Assembly: GCF_007747215.1 (NCBI RefSeq)
Contig: NZ_CP036273.1
Coordinates: 6,060,322-6,124,321, forward strand
From: Urbifossiella limnaea
GTDB lineage: Bacteria; Planctomycetota; Planctomycetia; Gemmatales; Gemmataceae
Direction of reading: 5' to 3'
Length of the DNA stretch: 64,000 nt
Part shown: positions 48,843-59,580 of the stretch, piece by piece
Layout of the letters: the number at the start of each line of letters is the position of its first letter
Numbering within the stretch: the first letter of the stretch is position 1
Notes under the pieces: generated by a model
Databases searched by the model: none
What the model saw: the letters and a program-made list of their open reading frames with translations, nothing else
What the model was told of the DNA's origin: nothing
Made by a program: the position numbers and the translations under genes

Positions 48843-51776
48843 TCAGCCCACGGTCAGGAATTCGTTGGCGTTGAACAGCGCCCGTGCCAGCGCCGGCAGC
48901 CCCGCGGCCCGCACCAGCCGCTCCGCGGACGCGCGCTCGGCGGCGGTCGGCTCGCGGCCGAACGCCAGCACCCACGCCCGGCCCACCTGCTTCCCCACGT
49001 CGCCGGGCGCCTCGCGCTCCAGCCGCGCGGCCAGGGCGTCGGCCGTGCGCAGCGCGAACGCCCCGTTCCACAGCGCCAGCGCCTGCAGCGGCGTCGTCGT
49101 CACCGCCCGCCGCGGCGCCGCACTCGCCGGGTCGGGGCAGTCCAGCACCTCCAGCAGGCCCGGGTTGCCGCCGCGCGGCAGGAAGCGGTACACGCTCCGC
49201 CGCCGGGCCTCCGGCGTCTCCGGGTCGAACGGGTCGAAGTACGCCGTGCCGTTGAAATTCCGCTCGCGGTAGTCGCTGAACCCCTGCCCGCCGAGCGTGC
49301 GGTCGAGCAGACCGGCCGCGCTCAGCATCGCGTCGCGGACCGCCTCGCCCTCCAGCCGCCGCGGCTTCATCCGCCACAGCAGGCGGTTGTCCGCGTCCAC
49401 CTTCACGCAGTCGGCGCGCGGCAGCGACGCCTGGCGGTACGTCTCACTCGTGACGATCAGCCGGTGGACGTGCTTGAGCGAGAACCCCTTCGCGGCGAAC
49501 TCGGCGGCGAGCCAGTCGAGCAACTCGGGGTGCGTCGGGCGGCCGCCGTTGAACCCGAAGTCGCTCGGCGTCTCGACCAGCCCGGTGCCGAAGTGGTGGT
49601 GCCACAGCCGGTTCACCGCCACGCGGGCGAACAGCGGGTTCTTCGGCGACGCCACCCACTCCGCGAGCGCCTTGCGCCGCGCGGCGTCGGGCGCGTCGGG
49701 GGCGAGGCCGAAGTCGGCGGGGAGGCCGCGGACTGCGGGCAGCGCCGCGGGCGCGACGGTCTCGCGCGGCGTGGTCACGTCGCCGCGGGCCAGGACGCGG
49801 GTGACGCCGGCCGGCTGGACGACGTTGGCATAAACCTTGACGCCGAGCCGCGACCGCAGCGCCGCCTCGGCGGCCGACAGTTCGCGCAGCCGCTCCTTCG
49901 CACGCTCGCGCCGGTCGCGGTCCGCGGGCGACAGCTTCTCCCGAATGACTGCTTCCGGAACGAGCGCCGGCCCGCCGGCGAACGACGTGGCGACACCGGC
50001 CGCGGTCAGTGCCCGGTCGTACAGCCGGGCGGCAACGACGGTGGCGGCGAGCATCTTGTTCCCGCCGACCGGCCCGTGCCGCATACCGAACACCACCTCG
50101 GCCTTGCCGGCGTCGAACGGCTGCGGGCCGCTCGACTTGAACGCCGCGCCGTAGGGCCGGCCGTTGCGGTAGCCGGTGACGGTGCCGTCCTCCGCGACGG
50201 TGATGGCGACGTGAACCGCGTCCTTCTCGGCGTCCGTTTCGAGCGGCCCGGCGAAGGACTTCGTGCGGCGGAAGCCGTCGCTCCCGACCATCCACTTCGC
50301 CGGCTCCTGCTCACCGAACACGATCGCGTCGAAGACCCCGCCGTCGGGGGTCTGCACGCTGACGACGCCCCCACCGCGCTGGGTCAGGCCGTCGAGCTTC
50401 ACCCAGACTTCGAGCGTCTTGGCCCGCAGCGGCGCGGCCAGCGGGGCGGTGCGGAGGTAACCGGTCTTGCCGTCGAAGGTCGCCCCCGCGGCGGTCAGCC
50501 GCACCCCGCCGACGGCCTTCGCGTGGAGGCTCCCCACGAGGTCGCTCGGCCCCGTGCGGAAGTCCCAGGCCGCGACCGGCTCCGGCCCGCCGGCCGCGGC
50601 GCGGACCGGCGCCTCGATCGCCGCCAGTTCCGCGCGCACGGCCGCGGCGTCGCGCGTCAGCTTGTTCAGCGCCTCGGTCGCGGCCCGGTCCGGGAGGGTG
50701 CGCTCGCCGTGGCCCACGCCCGCCAGCAGCGCGGCGAAGCGGTAGTAGTCGGTCTGGCTGACGGGGTCGAACTTGTGGTCGTGGCAGCGGGCGCAGTTCA
50801 GCGTCAGCCCCAGGAACGTCTGACCGACGGCGCCGACCAGGTCTTCGATCTCGTCCTGCCGGGCGGCGGCGCGCATGGCGTCGGTGCCGACCACGGTGTT
50901 GTGGACGCCGGCCACGAGGAAGCCGGTGGCCGCGACCGCGTCGGGGTCGTCGGGGTGGAACACGTCGCCGGCGAGCTGGAGGCGCACGAACCGGTCGTAG
51001 GGCATGTCGGCGTTCAGGGCGCGGATCACCCAGTCGCGGTACGGCCAGGCGTGCGGCCGGCGGGTGTTCCGCTCGAAGCCGTCGGTCTCGCCGTACCGCA
51101 CCACGTCGAGCCAGTGCCGCGCCCACCGCTCGCCGTAGGCCGGCGACGCGAGCAGCCGCGCCACCACCTTCTCGTACGCGTCCGGCGCCGCGTCGCGGCG
51201 AAAGGCGTCGAGCTCGTCGGGCGTCGGCGGCAGGCCGGTGAGGTCGAACGTGACGCGGCGCAGGAGCGTGAGCGGGTCCGCGGGCGGCGACGGTGACAGC
51301 CGCTTGTCGCGGAGCTTCGCCCGTACGAATTCGTCGATCGGGTTGGGCGCGTCCGGCTGCCGGCCGCTCCGCCCCCGCGGCGGTTGCAGCGCCCACCAGT
51401 CGTAGCCGGCGCGGGCCGCGGTGGTGACGCGGAACGGGTCGATCGGGTCGGTGCCCCACCTCGCACCGGCCTCGATCCACTCCTTCAGGACCGCCTTCTC
51501 GGCGGCGGGCAGCCCCTTCTTCGGCGGCATCTCGCCGGCCGCGACGCGCTCCCACAGCGCACTGTCCTTCAGCTTCCCGGGCACCACGGCGCCGTCCTTG
51601 CCGACCACGGCGTCGCGGCGGGACAGGTCGAGGCCGCCCTTGGCGTTCGCGCCCTTGTGGCAGTCGAGGCAGCGCGCCGCCAGCAGCGGCGCGACCGCCG
51701 CGTCGAAGTCGGGCGGGTCGGCGGCGGCGTGCTGGGCGATGACGGCGACGGCGACGAGCGCCGACAGGCGGGGCAT
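48843..51776 (-). CDS. PSD1/DUF1553 and DUF1549 protein with LamG-like insertion
   Basis: 977 residues from ATG 51776 with a signal peptide. PSCyt1 motif CLDCH is at residues 36-40. DUF1549 follows (NPIDEFVRAKLRDKR, RHWLDVVRYGETDGFERN) with CARCHDHKFDP near residue 327. An inserted concanavalin/LamG-like domain (about 420-610; KTLEVWVKLDGLTQRGGGVV, then FDAIVFGEQ) probably binds a glycan. DUF1553 spans about 680-960. The insertion is unlike the one in the 9171 gene. The next DUF1501 gene is far away (about 3.7 kb), so this copy is unpaired locally. Confidence 0.88.
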   Translation of the reverse strand: MPRLSALVAVAVIAQHAAADPPDFDAAVAPLLAARCLDCHKGANAKGGLDLSRRDAVVGKDGAVVPGKLKDSALWERVAAGEMPPKKGLPAAEKAVLKEWIEAGARWGTDPIDPFRVTTAARAGYDWWALQPPRGRSGRQPDAPNPIDEFVRAKLRDKRLSPSPPADPLTLLRRVTFDLTGLPPTPDELDAFRRDAAPDAYEKVVARLLASPAYGERWARHWLDVVRYGETDGFERNTRRPHAWPYRDWVIRALNADMPYDRFVRLQLAGDVFHPDDPDAVAATGFLVAGVHNTVVGTDAMRAAARQDEIEDLVGAVGQTFLGLTLNCARCHDHKFDPVSQTDYYRFAALLAGVGHGERTLPDRAATEALNKLTRDAAAVRAELAAIEAPVRAAAGGPEPVAAWDFRTGPSDLVGSLHAKAVGGVRLTAAGATFDGKTGYLRTAPLAAPLRAKTLEVWVKLDGLTQRGGGVVSVQTPDGGVFDAIVFGEQEPAKWMVGSDGFRRTKSFAGPLETDAEKDAVHVAITVAEDGTVTGYRNGRPYGAAFKSSGPQPFDAGKAEVVFGMRHGPVGGNKMLAATVVAARLYDRALTAAGVATSFAGGPALVPEAVIREKLSPADRDRRERAKERLRELSAAEAALRSRLGVKVYANVVQPAGVTRVLARGDVTTPRETVAPAALPAVRGLPADFGLAPDAPDAARRKALAEWVASPKNPLFARVAVNRLWHHHFGTGLVETPSDFGFNGGRPTHPELLDWLAAEFAAKGFSLKHVHRLIVTSETYRQASLPRADCVKVDADNRLLWRMKPRRLEGEAVRDAMLSAAGLLDRTLGGQGFSDYRERNFNGTAYFDPFDPETPEARRRSVYRFLPRGGNPGLLEVLDCPDPASAAPRRAVTTTPLQALALWNGAFALRTADALAARLEREAPGDVGKQVGRAWVLAFGREPTAAERASAERLVRAAGLPALARALFNANEFLTVG

Positions 51777-51939
51777 GGCGGAGTCTCGGGAGGGCACGGC
51801 CATTGTCCGCGCCGGCGGCGGGCGGGGCAAGCCGGCTGAATCCGCTTGACACCGGACCGACGCGGCGAGACACTCAACCCAACAGACGACTCGCCGCCTG
51901 CATTACTTCTACCATCAACTCCTCTCCGGAGGCTGACCC

Positions 51940-52362
51940 ATGCCCCGGTTGTTCGTCGCGCTCGTGTCCGCCCTCGTCGTCGTCGGCTGCGGGAGCAGCG
52001 ACGGTAAGGAGGCCGTGTCCGGTGCCATCACCCTGAAGGCGAAGGCGTTCCCCGACGGCGGCCTCGTCACGTTCGAGCCGCTGGAGAACCAGGGGACCGC
52101 GGCCCCGTCGGTCGTCACCGGCGGCAAGTACGACATTCCCCGGCAGAACGGCCTGAAGCCCGGCCGGTACCGCGTCTGGATGACCGCCGGCGACGGCAAG
52201 ACGGCCGTGAACCCGGTCGACTCCGACCAGCCGCCCGGCCCCGGCGGCGGCGCCAACATCGTCTCCAAGGACGTGGTCCCCGCCGCGTGGGGCCGCGACT
52301 CCAAGCAGGAAGTCACCGTCAAGGCCGGCGGCCCCAACGTCTTCAACTTCGACATCCCGTGA
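51940..52362 (+). CDS. Lipoprotein with carboxypeptidase-regulatory-like domain
   Basis: 140 residues. The signal ends in a lipobox ALVVVGC with lipidated Cys17. The mature chain is a small beta-sandwich ([37 protein letters not shown]), like those often placed next to DUF1559 genes in planctomycetes. The DUF1559 gene starts 64 bases downstream on the same strand, so they are probably co-expressed and both located at the envelope. Function unknown. Confidence 0.8.
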   Translation: MPRLFVALVSALVVVGCGSSDGKEAVSGAITLKAKAFPDGGLVTFEPLENQGTAAPSVVTGGKYDIPRQNGLKPGRYRVWMTAGDGKTAVNPVDSDQPPGPGGGANIVSKDVVPAAWGRDSKQEVTVKAGGPNVFNFDIP

Positions 52363-52426
52363 CCTCGCCCGTGCCTCATCTCTGTCCCTTGCCTCTCATC
52401 CCAGGTCGTTTCGTGAGGAGTGTGCC

Positions 52427-53482
52427 ATGCGTCCTCGTTCCCGTACCGGGTTCACGCTGATCGAACTGCTGGTCGTCATCGCCATCATCGCCATCCTGAT
52501 CGGCCTGCTGCTGCCGGCCGTGCAGAAGGTCCGCGAGGCGGCCGCCCGCGCCAAGTGCACCAACAACATCAAGCAGATCTCGCTGGCCAACATGGCCTAC
52601 GAGAGCTCCAACGGCACCTTCCTGCCGGGCGTCAGCCGCACCGGGTGCTGCTGGGGGACGTGGATGGTCCCCATCCTGCCGTACATGGAACAGCAGGCCA
52701 TGTTCGCCGGGTACTCGAACTTCGGCGGGCTGGACAACGGCGGCGGCACGCCGGCCACGTCCAACAGCCGGTACGCCGGCGGGGCCAACCTCACGAACGT
52801 GAGCAGCCGGACGCTGACCACGCTCACCTGCCCGAGCGACACGCCGCGGAAGATCGGGTCGATCTCGCTCCACAACTACGTCCTGAACGCCGGCAACACC
52901 AACCTATACCAGGTGAATCAGCCGACCGGCTGCACCGGCGGGACGACGACCGCGGCGACCGGGTGCGTGCAGTTCGGCGGCGCCCCGTTCGGGTGGTACG
53001 AGGACCCGGCGACACTGGCCGCCGGCGCCGACTCGTCGCCGGTGGACTACGCCGGCGGGAACGCCGCGAACGGCAAGTCCGGGCAGCCGCGGAAGATCAC
53101 GGCCATCACCGACGGGACGAGCAACACGCTGTGCGTCTCGGAGGTGATCCAGGGGCGGACGTCGGGGGACTACCGCGGGTTCTCGTGGTGGGGCGGCGGG
53201 GCGGGGTTCACGACTTTTCAGACGCCGAACCACGCCAGCGCCCCCGACGTGATGACCGGGGCCGGCTGTGTCAACGACCTGACCGGCCAGCCGCGGATGC
53301 CGTGTACCACGTCCTCGACGAGCTCGCTGGCGCGGATGCAACTGGCGCGAAGCCAGCACACGGGCGGGGTCGTCGCCGGGATGTGCGACGGGAGCGTCCG
53401 GTTCGTGCGCGACTCGGTCGACCTGGCGGCGTGGCGGGCGGCCGGCACGTCGATGGGTGCCGAGACGATCCCGCTGAACTGA
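52427..53482 (+). CDS. DUF1559 pseudopilin-like protein with H-X9-DG tail
   Basis: 351 residues. The prepilin motif is complete: cleavage after Gly8, then [20 protein letters not shown] with Glu13 at position +5. DUF1559 follows ([20 protein letters not shown]) and the C-terminal processing-associated signature [12 protein letters not shown] matches H-X9-DG exactly near residue 305. Such proteins are massively expanded in planctomycetes and may form type II secretion-like pseudopili. A GAGGAG ribosome-binding site at 52415-52420 sets ATG 52427. No type II secretion gene is in the window. Confidence 0.94.
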   Translation: MRPRSRTGFTLIELLVVIAIIAILIGLLLPAVQKVREAAARAKCTNNIKQISLANMAYESSNGTFLPGVSRTGCCWGTWMVPILPYMEQQAMFAGYSNFGGLDNGGGTPATSNSRYAGGANLTNVSSRTLTTLTCPSDTPRKIGSISLHNYVLNAGNTNLYQVNQPTGCTGGTTTAATGCVQFGGAPFGWYEDPATLAAGADSSPVDYAGGNAANGKSGQPRKITAITDGTSNTLCVSEVIQGRTSGDYRGFSWWGGGAGFTTFQTPNHASAPDVMTGAGCVNDLTGQPRMPCTTSSTSSLARMQLARSQHTGGVVAGMCDGSVRFVRDSVDLAAWRAAGTSMGAETIPLN

Positions 53483-53497
53483 GGCGCGCCCGGCGAG

Positions 53498-53540
53498 CCG
53501 GGGGCGTGAGCGCCCAGCGAGCCGGGGCGTGAGCCCCCGG
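53498..53540. terminator. GC-rich hairpin and direct repeat after the DUF1559 gene
   Basis: An 8-bp stem CCGGGGGC/GCCCCCGG (53498-53505 and 53533-53540) encloses a near-repeat of GCGAGCCGGGGCGTGAG. It is 16 bases after the DUF1559 stop. A T-rich stretch (GTTTCG) follows, so it may terminate the transcript. Confidence 0.45.
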
Positions 53541-53620
53541 TTTCGACAAAGTCGGGAGCAGTGGACGTGTACGCCGGCCCCCCGGCGCGACGTCGGCGGC
53601 GGGCAGTACGGGTTCGTCGG

Positions 53621-54124
53621 TCAGGTCGCGGGGTCGAGAATGAGCTGCGTGTAGGCCACGTCGAGCCAGCGGCCGAACTTGTGGCCGACTTCGCGGAGCA
53701 CGCCGATTTGGCGGAACCCGAACGCCGCCTGAAGCGCCAGGCTGGCCGTGTGCTCGGTACAGGTGCCGCCGACGATGGTGTGCAGGCCGGCGGCGCGGCC
53801 GCGGACGATGAGGTCGGCGAGCAGCGTGCGGCCGACGCCGCGGCGGTGGTGGTCGGGGTGGACGTACACCGACGCCTCGGCCGTGCGGGCGTAGGCGCAG
53901 CGCGAGTTCCACGCGGACAGCGCCGCCCAGCCGACGACGGCCCCGTCGAACTCGGCCACGGTGACGGGGTGGGTGGGGCCGCGGCGCCGGAACCACGCGA
54001 GCCGCTCGGCCTCCGTGTCGGGTTCGAGCTGGAACGTGCAGGTGGAGTGCGCGACGTAGTGGTTGTAGATGGCGCGAACGGCGGCGAGGTCGGCCTCGGC
54101 GGCGGGGCGGACGAGTACGGACAC
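53621..54124 (-). CDS. GNAT N-acetyltransferase (phosphinothricin acetyltransferase-like)
   Basis: 167 residues. The GNAT fold is seen in LVRPAAEADLAAVRAIYNHY, VVGWAALSAWNSRCAYARTA, and the acetyl-CoA loop VYVHPDHHRRGVGRTLLADL, followed by GTCTEHTASLALQAAFGF. This order and the motif ARTAEASVYVHP resemble the PAT/BAR-type acetyltransferases that acetylate small amines such as methionine sulfoximine. The exact substrate is unknown. It is a cytoplasmic single gene 95 bases after the end of the beta-propeller gene in transcription order. Confidence 0.87.
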   Translation of the reverse strand: MSVLVRPAAEADLAAVRAIYNHYVAHSTCTFQLEPDTEAERLAWFRRRGPTHPVTVAEFDGAVVGWAALSAWNSRCAYARTAEASVYVHPDHHRRGVGRTLLADLIVRGRAAGLHTIVGGTCTEHTASLALQAAFGFRQIGVLREVGHKFGRWLDVAYTQLILDPAT

Positions 54125-54219
54125 GGCGGTCTCCGGCGGCGATGCCTCAGGCTACCGGCCGCGGGGAGGAGTGTCAAACTCCCCTCGCGGGGCCGGTTCC
54201 AGCCGGCGTCGGCCCCGTG

Positions 54220-55446
54220 TCACTCGCCCAGGCAGTACAGGAACTCCTCGCGCTTGCCGCCGGCCTTCACCGCCACGCGGGTGTAGACGCGGCCGCCGCA
54301 CACCGCCGGCGTCGTCAACACCTCGTCGCCCAGTTTCGACTCGCCGATTTGCTCGAAGCCCGCCGGGTCGGCCTTGAACACCGTCGTCTTCCCCGCCTCG
54401 TTCGTGGCGTACACCCGGTCGCCCGCCAGCACCGGCGACGAACTGAACGTGCCGTTCAGCTTCTCGCGCCACCGCTCGGCGCCGGTGTCGCAGCGCCAGC
54501 ACGCCGCCGCGCCGTCGTCCAGCACCGCGTACAGGTGGCCGTCCTTCACCAGCATCGACGGCACGTACACCCGCGTCTTGGTCTCCCACGCCACCCTGCC
54601 GCTGCCGTCCGCGGCCACCGCCGAGACGTGGTTCTTCGGGTAGCCGCCGCTCGTGAACACGAGCTTGCCGTCGGTCACCGGCGAGGTCACGCACTCGGTG
54701 GTGCTCCCCTTCGTCTCCCACAGCCGGCTGCCGCTCAGCGGGTCGAAGCCGGACACGAGGTCACACCCGGTCAGCACGAGCTGGTCCTTGCCGGCGACGT
54801 TCAGCACGATGGGCGAGGCGTAGTTCGGCAGCTTGGGCCGCTCCTGCTTCCACACGAACGCGCCGGTGGCGCGGTCGAGCCCGGCCACGACCCCGCCGCC
54901 CTTGTTGTCGGCGGTCACGAGCAGCAGGTGCTTGTAGACGGCCGGCGACGAGCCGAAGCCCTGGTGGAGCACGTAGGGGCTCACGACCGTCTGCCACAGG
55001 TGCTTGCCGTCGAGGCCGAGGGCCGTGGCGGTGATCGTCTTGCCGTGCATGAACGTGACGTAGACGCGTTCGCCGTCGCAGCACGGCGTGGTCGAGGCGA
55101 ACGAACTCTTGGCGTTGCCGTTGGTCTGCTCGAAGCCGCCCTTGTGGACGACCGTCTTCCACAGCTGCTTGCCAGTGGCGCGGTCGAAGCACAGCACCGA
55201 TTGCAGCTGCGCCTCCGGCTCCGCGGCGGTGAGGAACACGCGGTCGCCGGCGACGGCCGGCGAGCCGTGGCCGCGGCCGGGGACGGGTGCCTTCCAGCGC
55301 ACGTTCTTCGTCTCGGACCAGGTGAGCGGCGGGAGCGGGCCGGGCGGGGCGACGCCGTCGCGGGTGGGGCCGCGCCACATGGGCCAGTCGGCGGCGGCGA
55401 CGGGTACGGCCGCGAGGAGGGCGAGGGCGAGCGCGAGGCGGGACAT
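54220..55446 (-). CDS. Exported PQQ-type beta-propeller protein
   Basis: 408 residues with a signal peptide (LALALALLAAVPVAAADW). WPMWRGPTRDGVAPPG at the mature N-terminus is the common opening of planctomycete PQQ-like propellers. Repeats such as CFDRATGKQLWKTVV, GLDRATGAFVWKQE and CWRCDTGAERWREKL are the PQQ-repeat Trp/Gly motifs, giving about seven blades. No PQQ-dehydrogenase catalytic residues are clear, so binding or scaffold function is more likely than enzymatic. A perfect 26-bp hairpin separates it from phoB. Confidence 0.88.
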   Translation of the reverse strand: MSRLALALALLAAVPVAAADWPMWRGPTRDGVAPPGPLPPLTWSETKNVRWKAPVPGRGHGSPAVAGDRVFLTAAEPEAQLQSVLCFDRATGKQLWKTVVHKGGFEQTNGNAKSSFASTTPCCDGERVYVTFMHGKTITATALGLDGKHLWQTVVSPYVLHQGFGSSPAVYKHLLLVTADNKGGGVVAGLDRATGAFVWKQERPKLPNYASPIVLNVAGKDQLVLTGCDLVSGFDPLSGSRLWETKGSTTECVTSPVTDGKLVFTSGGYPKNHVSAVAADGSGRVAWETKTRVYVPSMLVKDGHLYAVLDDGAAACWRCDTGAERWREKLNGTFSSSPVLAGDRVYATNEAGKTTVFKADPAGFEQIGESKLGDEVLTTPAVCGGRVYTRVAVKAGGKREEFLYCLGE

Positions 55447-55488
55447 GGGACGGCTCCGGGGGAGGCCGTCTGTTATATCGCGCCTTCC

Positions 55489-55556
55489 GAGCCGGCCCCG
55501 TCAGGGGTCGGAGCGTCCGGCGCCCGACAGGCTCCGACCCCTGACGGGGCCGGCTC
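55489..55556. terminator. Perfect 26-bp hairpin at the end of phoB
   Basis: Arms 55489-55514 and 55531-55556 are perfectly complementary with a 16-base loop. The outer edge overlaps the phoB stop codon by two bases. It is a strong RNA hairpin marking the end of the pstB-phoU-phoB transcript, upstream of the PQQ gene. Confidence 0.65.
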
Positions 55557-56259
55557 AGGGGGCCACCGCCTCGCGGAACCGGTAGCCGACGCCGCGGACC
55601 GTCTCGATCAGCTCGGCCGCGCCGCCGGCCTTCGTCAGCTTCTGGCGCAGCGTCTTCACGTGCACGTCGATGGTGCGCTCCAGCACGATCGACCCCTCGC
55701 CGATGGCCGCGTCCATGAGCTGGTGGCGGTTGAACGCCCGCCCCGGCTGCCGCAGCATGCACAGCAGCAGCTTGAACTCGGTCGGCGTCAGGTCCACCGG
55801 CTCGTCGCCGACGGTGACCCGGTGGCGGACGCGGTCGATCTTCACGCCCTCGTGCTCGACCACGTCGGCGGCCTCGCCCGGCCCCTCGCTGCGGCGCAGC
55901 ACCGCCTTCACCCGCTGGAGCAGCACCTTGTTGCTGAACGGCTTGGTGACGTAGTCGTCGGCCCCGCGGGCGAAGCCCTCCACCTGGTCGGTCTCCTCCG
56001 ACCGGGCGGTGAGCATGATGATGGGGATGTCCTTGGTGCGCTCGCCGCCGCGCAGCTCGCGGCACACGTCGAGGCCGCTCATCCCCGGCAGCATGACGTC
56101 GAGAAGGATCACGTCGGGCAGCAGCGCCTGCGCCTTCCGCAGCCCCTCCGCGCCGTCGTGGACGACGACCGCCTCGAAGCCCTCGCGGGTGAAGTACCAC
56201 GACAGCGTCTGTGTCAGCCCCCGTTCGTCCTCGACGATCAGGATGCGCGGCTGGCCCAT
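55555..56259 (-). CDS. phoB: PhoB-like OmpR-family response regulator
   Basis: 234 residues from ATG 56259. Receiver domain: acidic pocket Glu10/Asp11, phosphoacceptor Asp54 in VILLDVMLPG, Thr84 and Lys106 (YVTKPF). The winged-helix DNA-binding domain (about 135-230) has VDLTPTEFKLLLCML and RTIDVHVKTLRQKL and ends VRGVGYRF. The position after pstB and phoU supports control of the phosphate regulon. No phoR-type histidine kinase is present in the window, so its partner must be elsewhere. The longer upstream frame is rejected because it translates the GGGGTGAA repeat. Confidence 0.92.
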   Translation of the reverse strand: MGQPRILIVEDERGLTQTLSWYFTREGFEAVVVHDGAEGLRKAQALLPDVILLDVMLPGMSGLDVCRELRGGERTKDIPIIMLTARSEETDQVEGFARGADDYVTKPFSNKVLLQRVKAVLRRSEGPGEAADVVEHEGVKIDRVRHRVTVGDEPVDLTPTEFKLLLCMLRQPGRAFNRHQLMDAAIGEGSIVLERTIDVHVKTLRQKLTKAGGAAELIETVRGVGYRFREAVAP

Positions 56260-56313
56260 GCTTACCCTCGTTGCGAAACTTGGCTGTCGGCCCCGGACGG
56301 CCGCTGGTTTCGC

Positions 56314-56403
56314 ATGAAGGAGTGAGGGGGTGAAGGGGTGAAGGGGTGACGACCCGGCGTTTCTCGTCACCCCTTCACCCCTTCACCCCCCTCACCCCTT
56401 CAT
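56314..56403. repeat. GGGGTGAA-type inverted repeat between phoU and phoB
   Basis: Arms 56314-56351 and 56365-56403 pair almost completely (one mismatch and one bulge in 38-39 bases). The right arm contains the phoU stop codon (56400-56402). phoB starts at 56259, so the hairpin lies within the operon, between two co-directional genes. Confidence 0.88.
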
Positions 56404-57104
56404 GACTCCCGCATCGACTCCGGCCGGTGCCGGATCACGTCGCCGTCCACGAGGTAGACCACGTCCTCGGCGATGTTGGTGGCGTGGTCGGCGATCCGCT
56501 CCAGGTGCCGCACGGCGCTGAACAGCGAGACCCCGGGCTCCACCAGCGCCGGGTCGGCCTTCATCTTGGCGATCAGGTCGCGGATCATCTCGGCGTGCAT
56601 CCGGTCCACCTGGTCGTCCATCCGCACCACCCGCCGGGCCTGCTTCGCGTCCAGGTTCACGAACGCGTCGAGCGCCTCGCGCACCATCGCCGTGGCGGTG
56701 TCGGTCATGCCCACCAGCTTCTCGGACAGCGTCACCCCGTCGGCGGCCGGCGGCCCGGCGGTGAGGACGTCCGGCAGCCCGGCCAGCGCCTCGGCCCGCT
56801 CGGCGATGTCCACCGCGAGGTCGCCCATCCGCTCCAGGTCGGTGGTGACCATGAACGTGGTGGCGATCCGCCGCAGGTCGATGGCCACCGGCTGGTGCAG
56901 CGCCTGGATCTTCAGGCACTCCTCGTAGATGCCGTTCTCCAGCACGTCCACGGCCTCGTCGCCGGCGATGACCTCGGCGGCGAGGGCGCGGTCGCGGGCC
57001 TGCAGCGCCTTGAGCGCCGCGTAGATGGCCTCCTCCACGCGCGCCGCCATGCCGGTGACGCGCCGCTGGAGGTCGTCGAGGTCGCGGGTGAGGTGCTTGC
57101 CCAT
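56400..57104 (-). CDS. phoU: Phosphate transport system regulator PhoU
   Basis: 234 residues with two PhoU repeats. Metal-binding-type helices are DLERMGDLAVDIAERA in the first repeat and HLERIADHATNIAEDVVY in the second. PhoU restrains phosphate uptake and the PhoR/PhoB signal when phosphate is plentiful. It lies downstream of pstB and upstream of phoB on the - strand. Length matches the family. The last codons fall in the right arm of the GGGGTGAA hairpin. Confidence 0.95.
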   Translation of the reverse strand: MGKHLTRDLDDLQRRVTGMAARVEEAIYAALKALQARDRALAAEVIAGDEAVDVLENGIYEECLKIQALHQPVAIDLRRIATTFMVTTDLERMGDLAVDIAERAEALAGLPDVLTAGPPAADGVTLSEKLVGMTDTATAMVREALDAFVNLDAKQARRVVRMDDQVDRMHAEMIRDLIAKMKADPALVEPGVSLFSAVRHLERIADHATNIAEDVVYLVDGDVIRHRPESMRES

Positions 57105-57105
57105 C

Positions 57106-57209
57106 GTTTGTTGTCAGTCGCAATTGGTAATTTGGGTTCGACTGTCGTTCGCCGTGGGCCGAGCTCGGAACGCCTCCGACGCGCGTTCCCAAATTCCAAC
57201 GGACAACAA
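57106..57209. repeat. Imperfect inverted repeat between pstB and phoU
   Basis: GTTTGTTGTC (57106-57115) pairs with GACAACAAAC (57200-57209), and AATTTGGG (57129-57136) with CCCAAATT (57186-57193). The 117-base gap is notably A/T-rich for this genome. It lies between the pstB stop and the phoU start. Confidence 0.55.
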
Positions 57210-57221
57210 ACAAATTCCCAA

Positions 57222-58052
<831 letters not shown>

Positions 58053-58165
58053 AGCGCGGCTCCGGCGCGTGGGAAGGTCGCCGTTTGTTTTACCCCCCGA
58101 TTGTGAAGATTGCGAGAAGGGGCGGGGAAGGGTGCGGGTACGCGGCACAGCCACGAGCGGCGAAA

Positions 58166-59560
58166 TCAGAAGAGCTCGCGCACCGGTTCGCCGCCGTGCG
58201 GCAGCAGATTCAGCACGCGCCCGCTCGCGTCCGTGTAGGTCGCGTCGAGCGGCACGCCGAAGTGGCGGTACACGGTCGCCGCCAGGTCGCCGGGCGACAC
58301 CGGCCGCGTCGCAATCTGCCCGCCGTCCTTGTCGCTGCTGCCGATCACCTGGGCGTGCCGCAGCCCGCCGCCGGCCAGCAGCATCGACATCACGTAGGGC
58401 CAGTGGTTGCGGCCGTCGGTGCTCCCCTGGGTGCCGAGTTGCGGGGTGCGGCCGAACTCGCCCATCGCCAGCACCAGCGTCTGGTCGAGCAGCCCGCGCT
58501 GCTCCAGGTCGGCGACCAGCGTCGTGATGAGGTGGTCGAACAGCGGCAGCAGCGGGCCGAGCCCCTTACTGATGCCGCCGTAGGGCGGGATGTTGTCGCC
58601 GTGCGTGTCCCACGTGCCCGACGCCGTGTGATAACTCAGGTCGAGGGTCACGAACGACACACCGGCTTCGACCAACCGGCGGGCGAGCAGCGCTTGCTGA
58701 CACCACAGGTGCTTGCCGTAGCGGTCGCGGGTGGCGGCGGGTTCGTGGTTCAGGTCCAGCGCGGCACGGACGCGGCCGCCGGTCAGCATCCCGAGCGCCT
58801 GCCGGCCGTACTTGTCGAACCCGTCCATCGCGCCGGTGCGGTCGATGTCGGCGCGGAGGCGGTCGAAGGTGCCGAGGAGGGCGCGGCGGTCGGTGAGGCG
58901 GTCGGCGGGCACGTCGGTCGGCAGCTCGAACAGGCCGCCGTCGCTGACGCGGCCGGTGTCCTTCCCGACCAGGTCGTAGACGGGGAGCTTCGCAGCGGTG
59001 TTGGCGAGGAACGGGTCGTACTGCCGGCCGAGGTAGCCGCCGAAGGCGAGGTGGCTGCGCGACCGCATGAACGCGGCGGTGGCGGGCACGTCGGGCCGGT
59101 TCGGGCCGCGGAACTTCGCCACCAGCGAGCCGACCGCGGGGTAGTGGCGCGCCTCCGGGTTGGTGCGCGGCTCGGCCAGGAGGTTGGCCGTCTGCATCAC
59201 CGTGTTCGGCTCGTGGTTGCTGTGCCGGCAGTCCACGGAGCGGATCACGGTGTAACGGTCGAGCTGCGCCGCGAGCTTCGGCAGGTGCTCGCAGACGAGG
59301 ACGCCGGGGAGGCGGGTGCGGGTGACGCCGAACGGCCCGCGGTTCTCGGGCGGCCGGTCGGGCTTGGGGTCGAGGGTGTCGATCTGGCTCGGCCCGCCGG
59401 CCATCCACAGGAGGATCACGGACTTGGCGCGGTTGCCGCGGCCGGCGTCTTGAGCGCGGAGGAGGTTCGGGAGCGACAGCCCGCCGACGCCGCCGAGGGC
59501 GGCCTGGAGGAGGCCGCGGCGGGTGGGGTGGAACGCGCCGAAGGCGTGGGCGTGCGGCAT
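58166..59560 (-). CDS. DUF1501 family protein
   Basis: 464 residues from ATG 59560. The N-terminus [20 protein letters not shown] is a Tat-like signal. Conserved blocks are [22 protein letters not shown] and [17 protein letters not shown] (Asn replaces Asp of the usual GRDH). It ends a - strand cluster with DUF1592-type, ADP-ribosylglycohydrolase and DUF1552 genes. The 44-bp inverted repeat 59581-59685 separates it from DUF1552. Its role is unproven as for the family. Confidence 0.9.
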   Translation of the reverse strand: MPHAHAFGAFHPTRRGLLQAALGGVGGLSLPNLLRAQDAGRGNRAKSVILLWMAGGPSQIDTLDPKPDRPPENRGPFGVTRTRLPGVLVCEHLPKLAAQLDRYTVIRSVDCRHSNHEPNTVMQTANLLAEPRTNPEARHYPAVGSLVAKFRGPNRPDVPATAAFMRSRSHLAFGGYLGRQYDPFLANTAAKLPVYDLVGKDTGRVSDGGLFELPTDVPADRLTDRRALLGTFDRLRADIDRTGAMDGFDKYGRQALGMLTGGRVRAALDLNHEPAATRDRYGKHLWCQQALLARRLVEAGVSFVTLDLSYHTASGTWDTHGDNIPPYGGISKGLGPLLPLFDHLITTLVADLEQRGLLDQTLVLAMGEFGRTPQLGTQGSTDGRNHWPYVMSMLLAGGGLRHAQVIGSSDKDGGQIATRPVSPGDLAATVYRHFGVPLDATYTDASGRVLNLLPHGGEPVRELF

Positions 59561-59580
59561 GGTAGATTTCTGAAGCCGAG

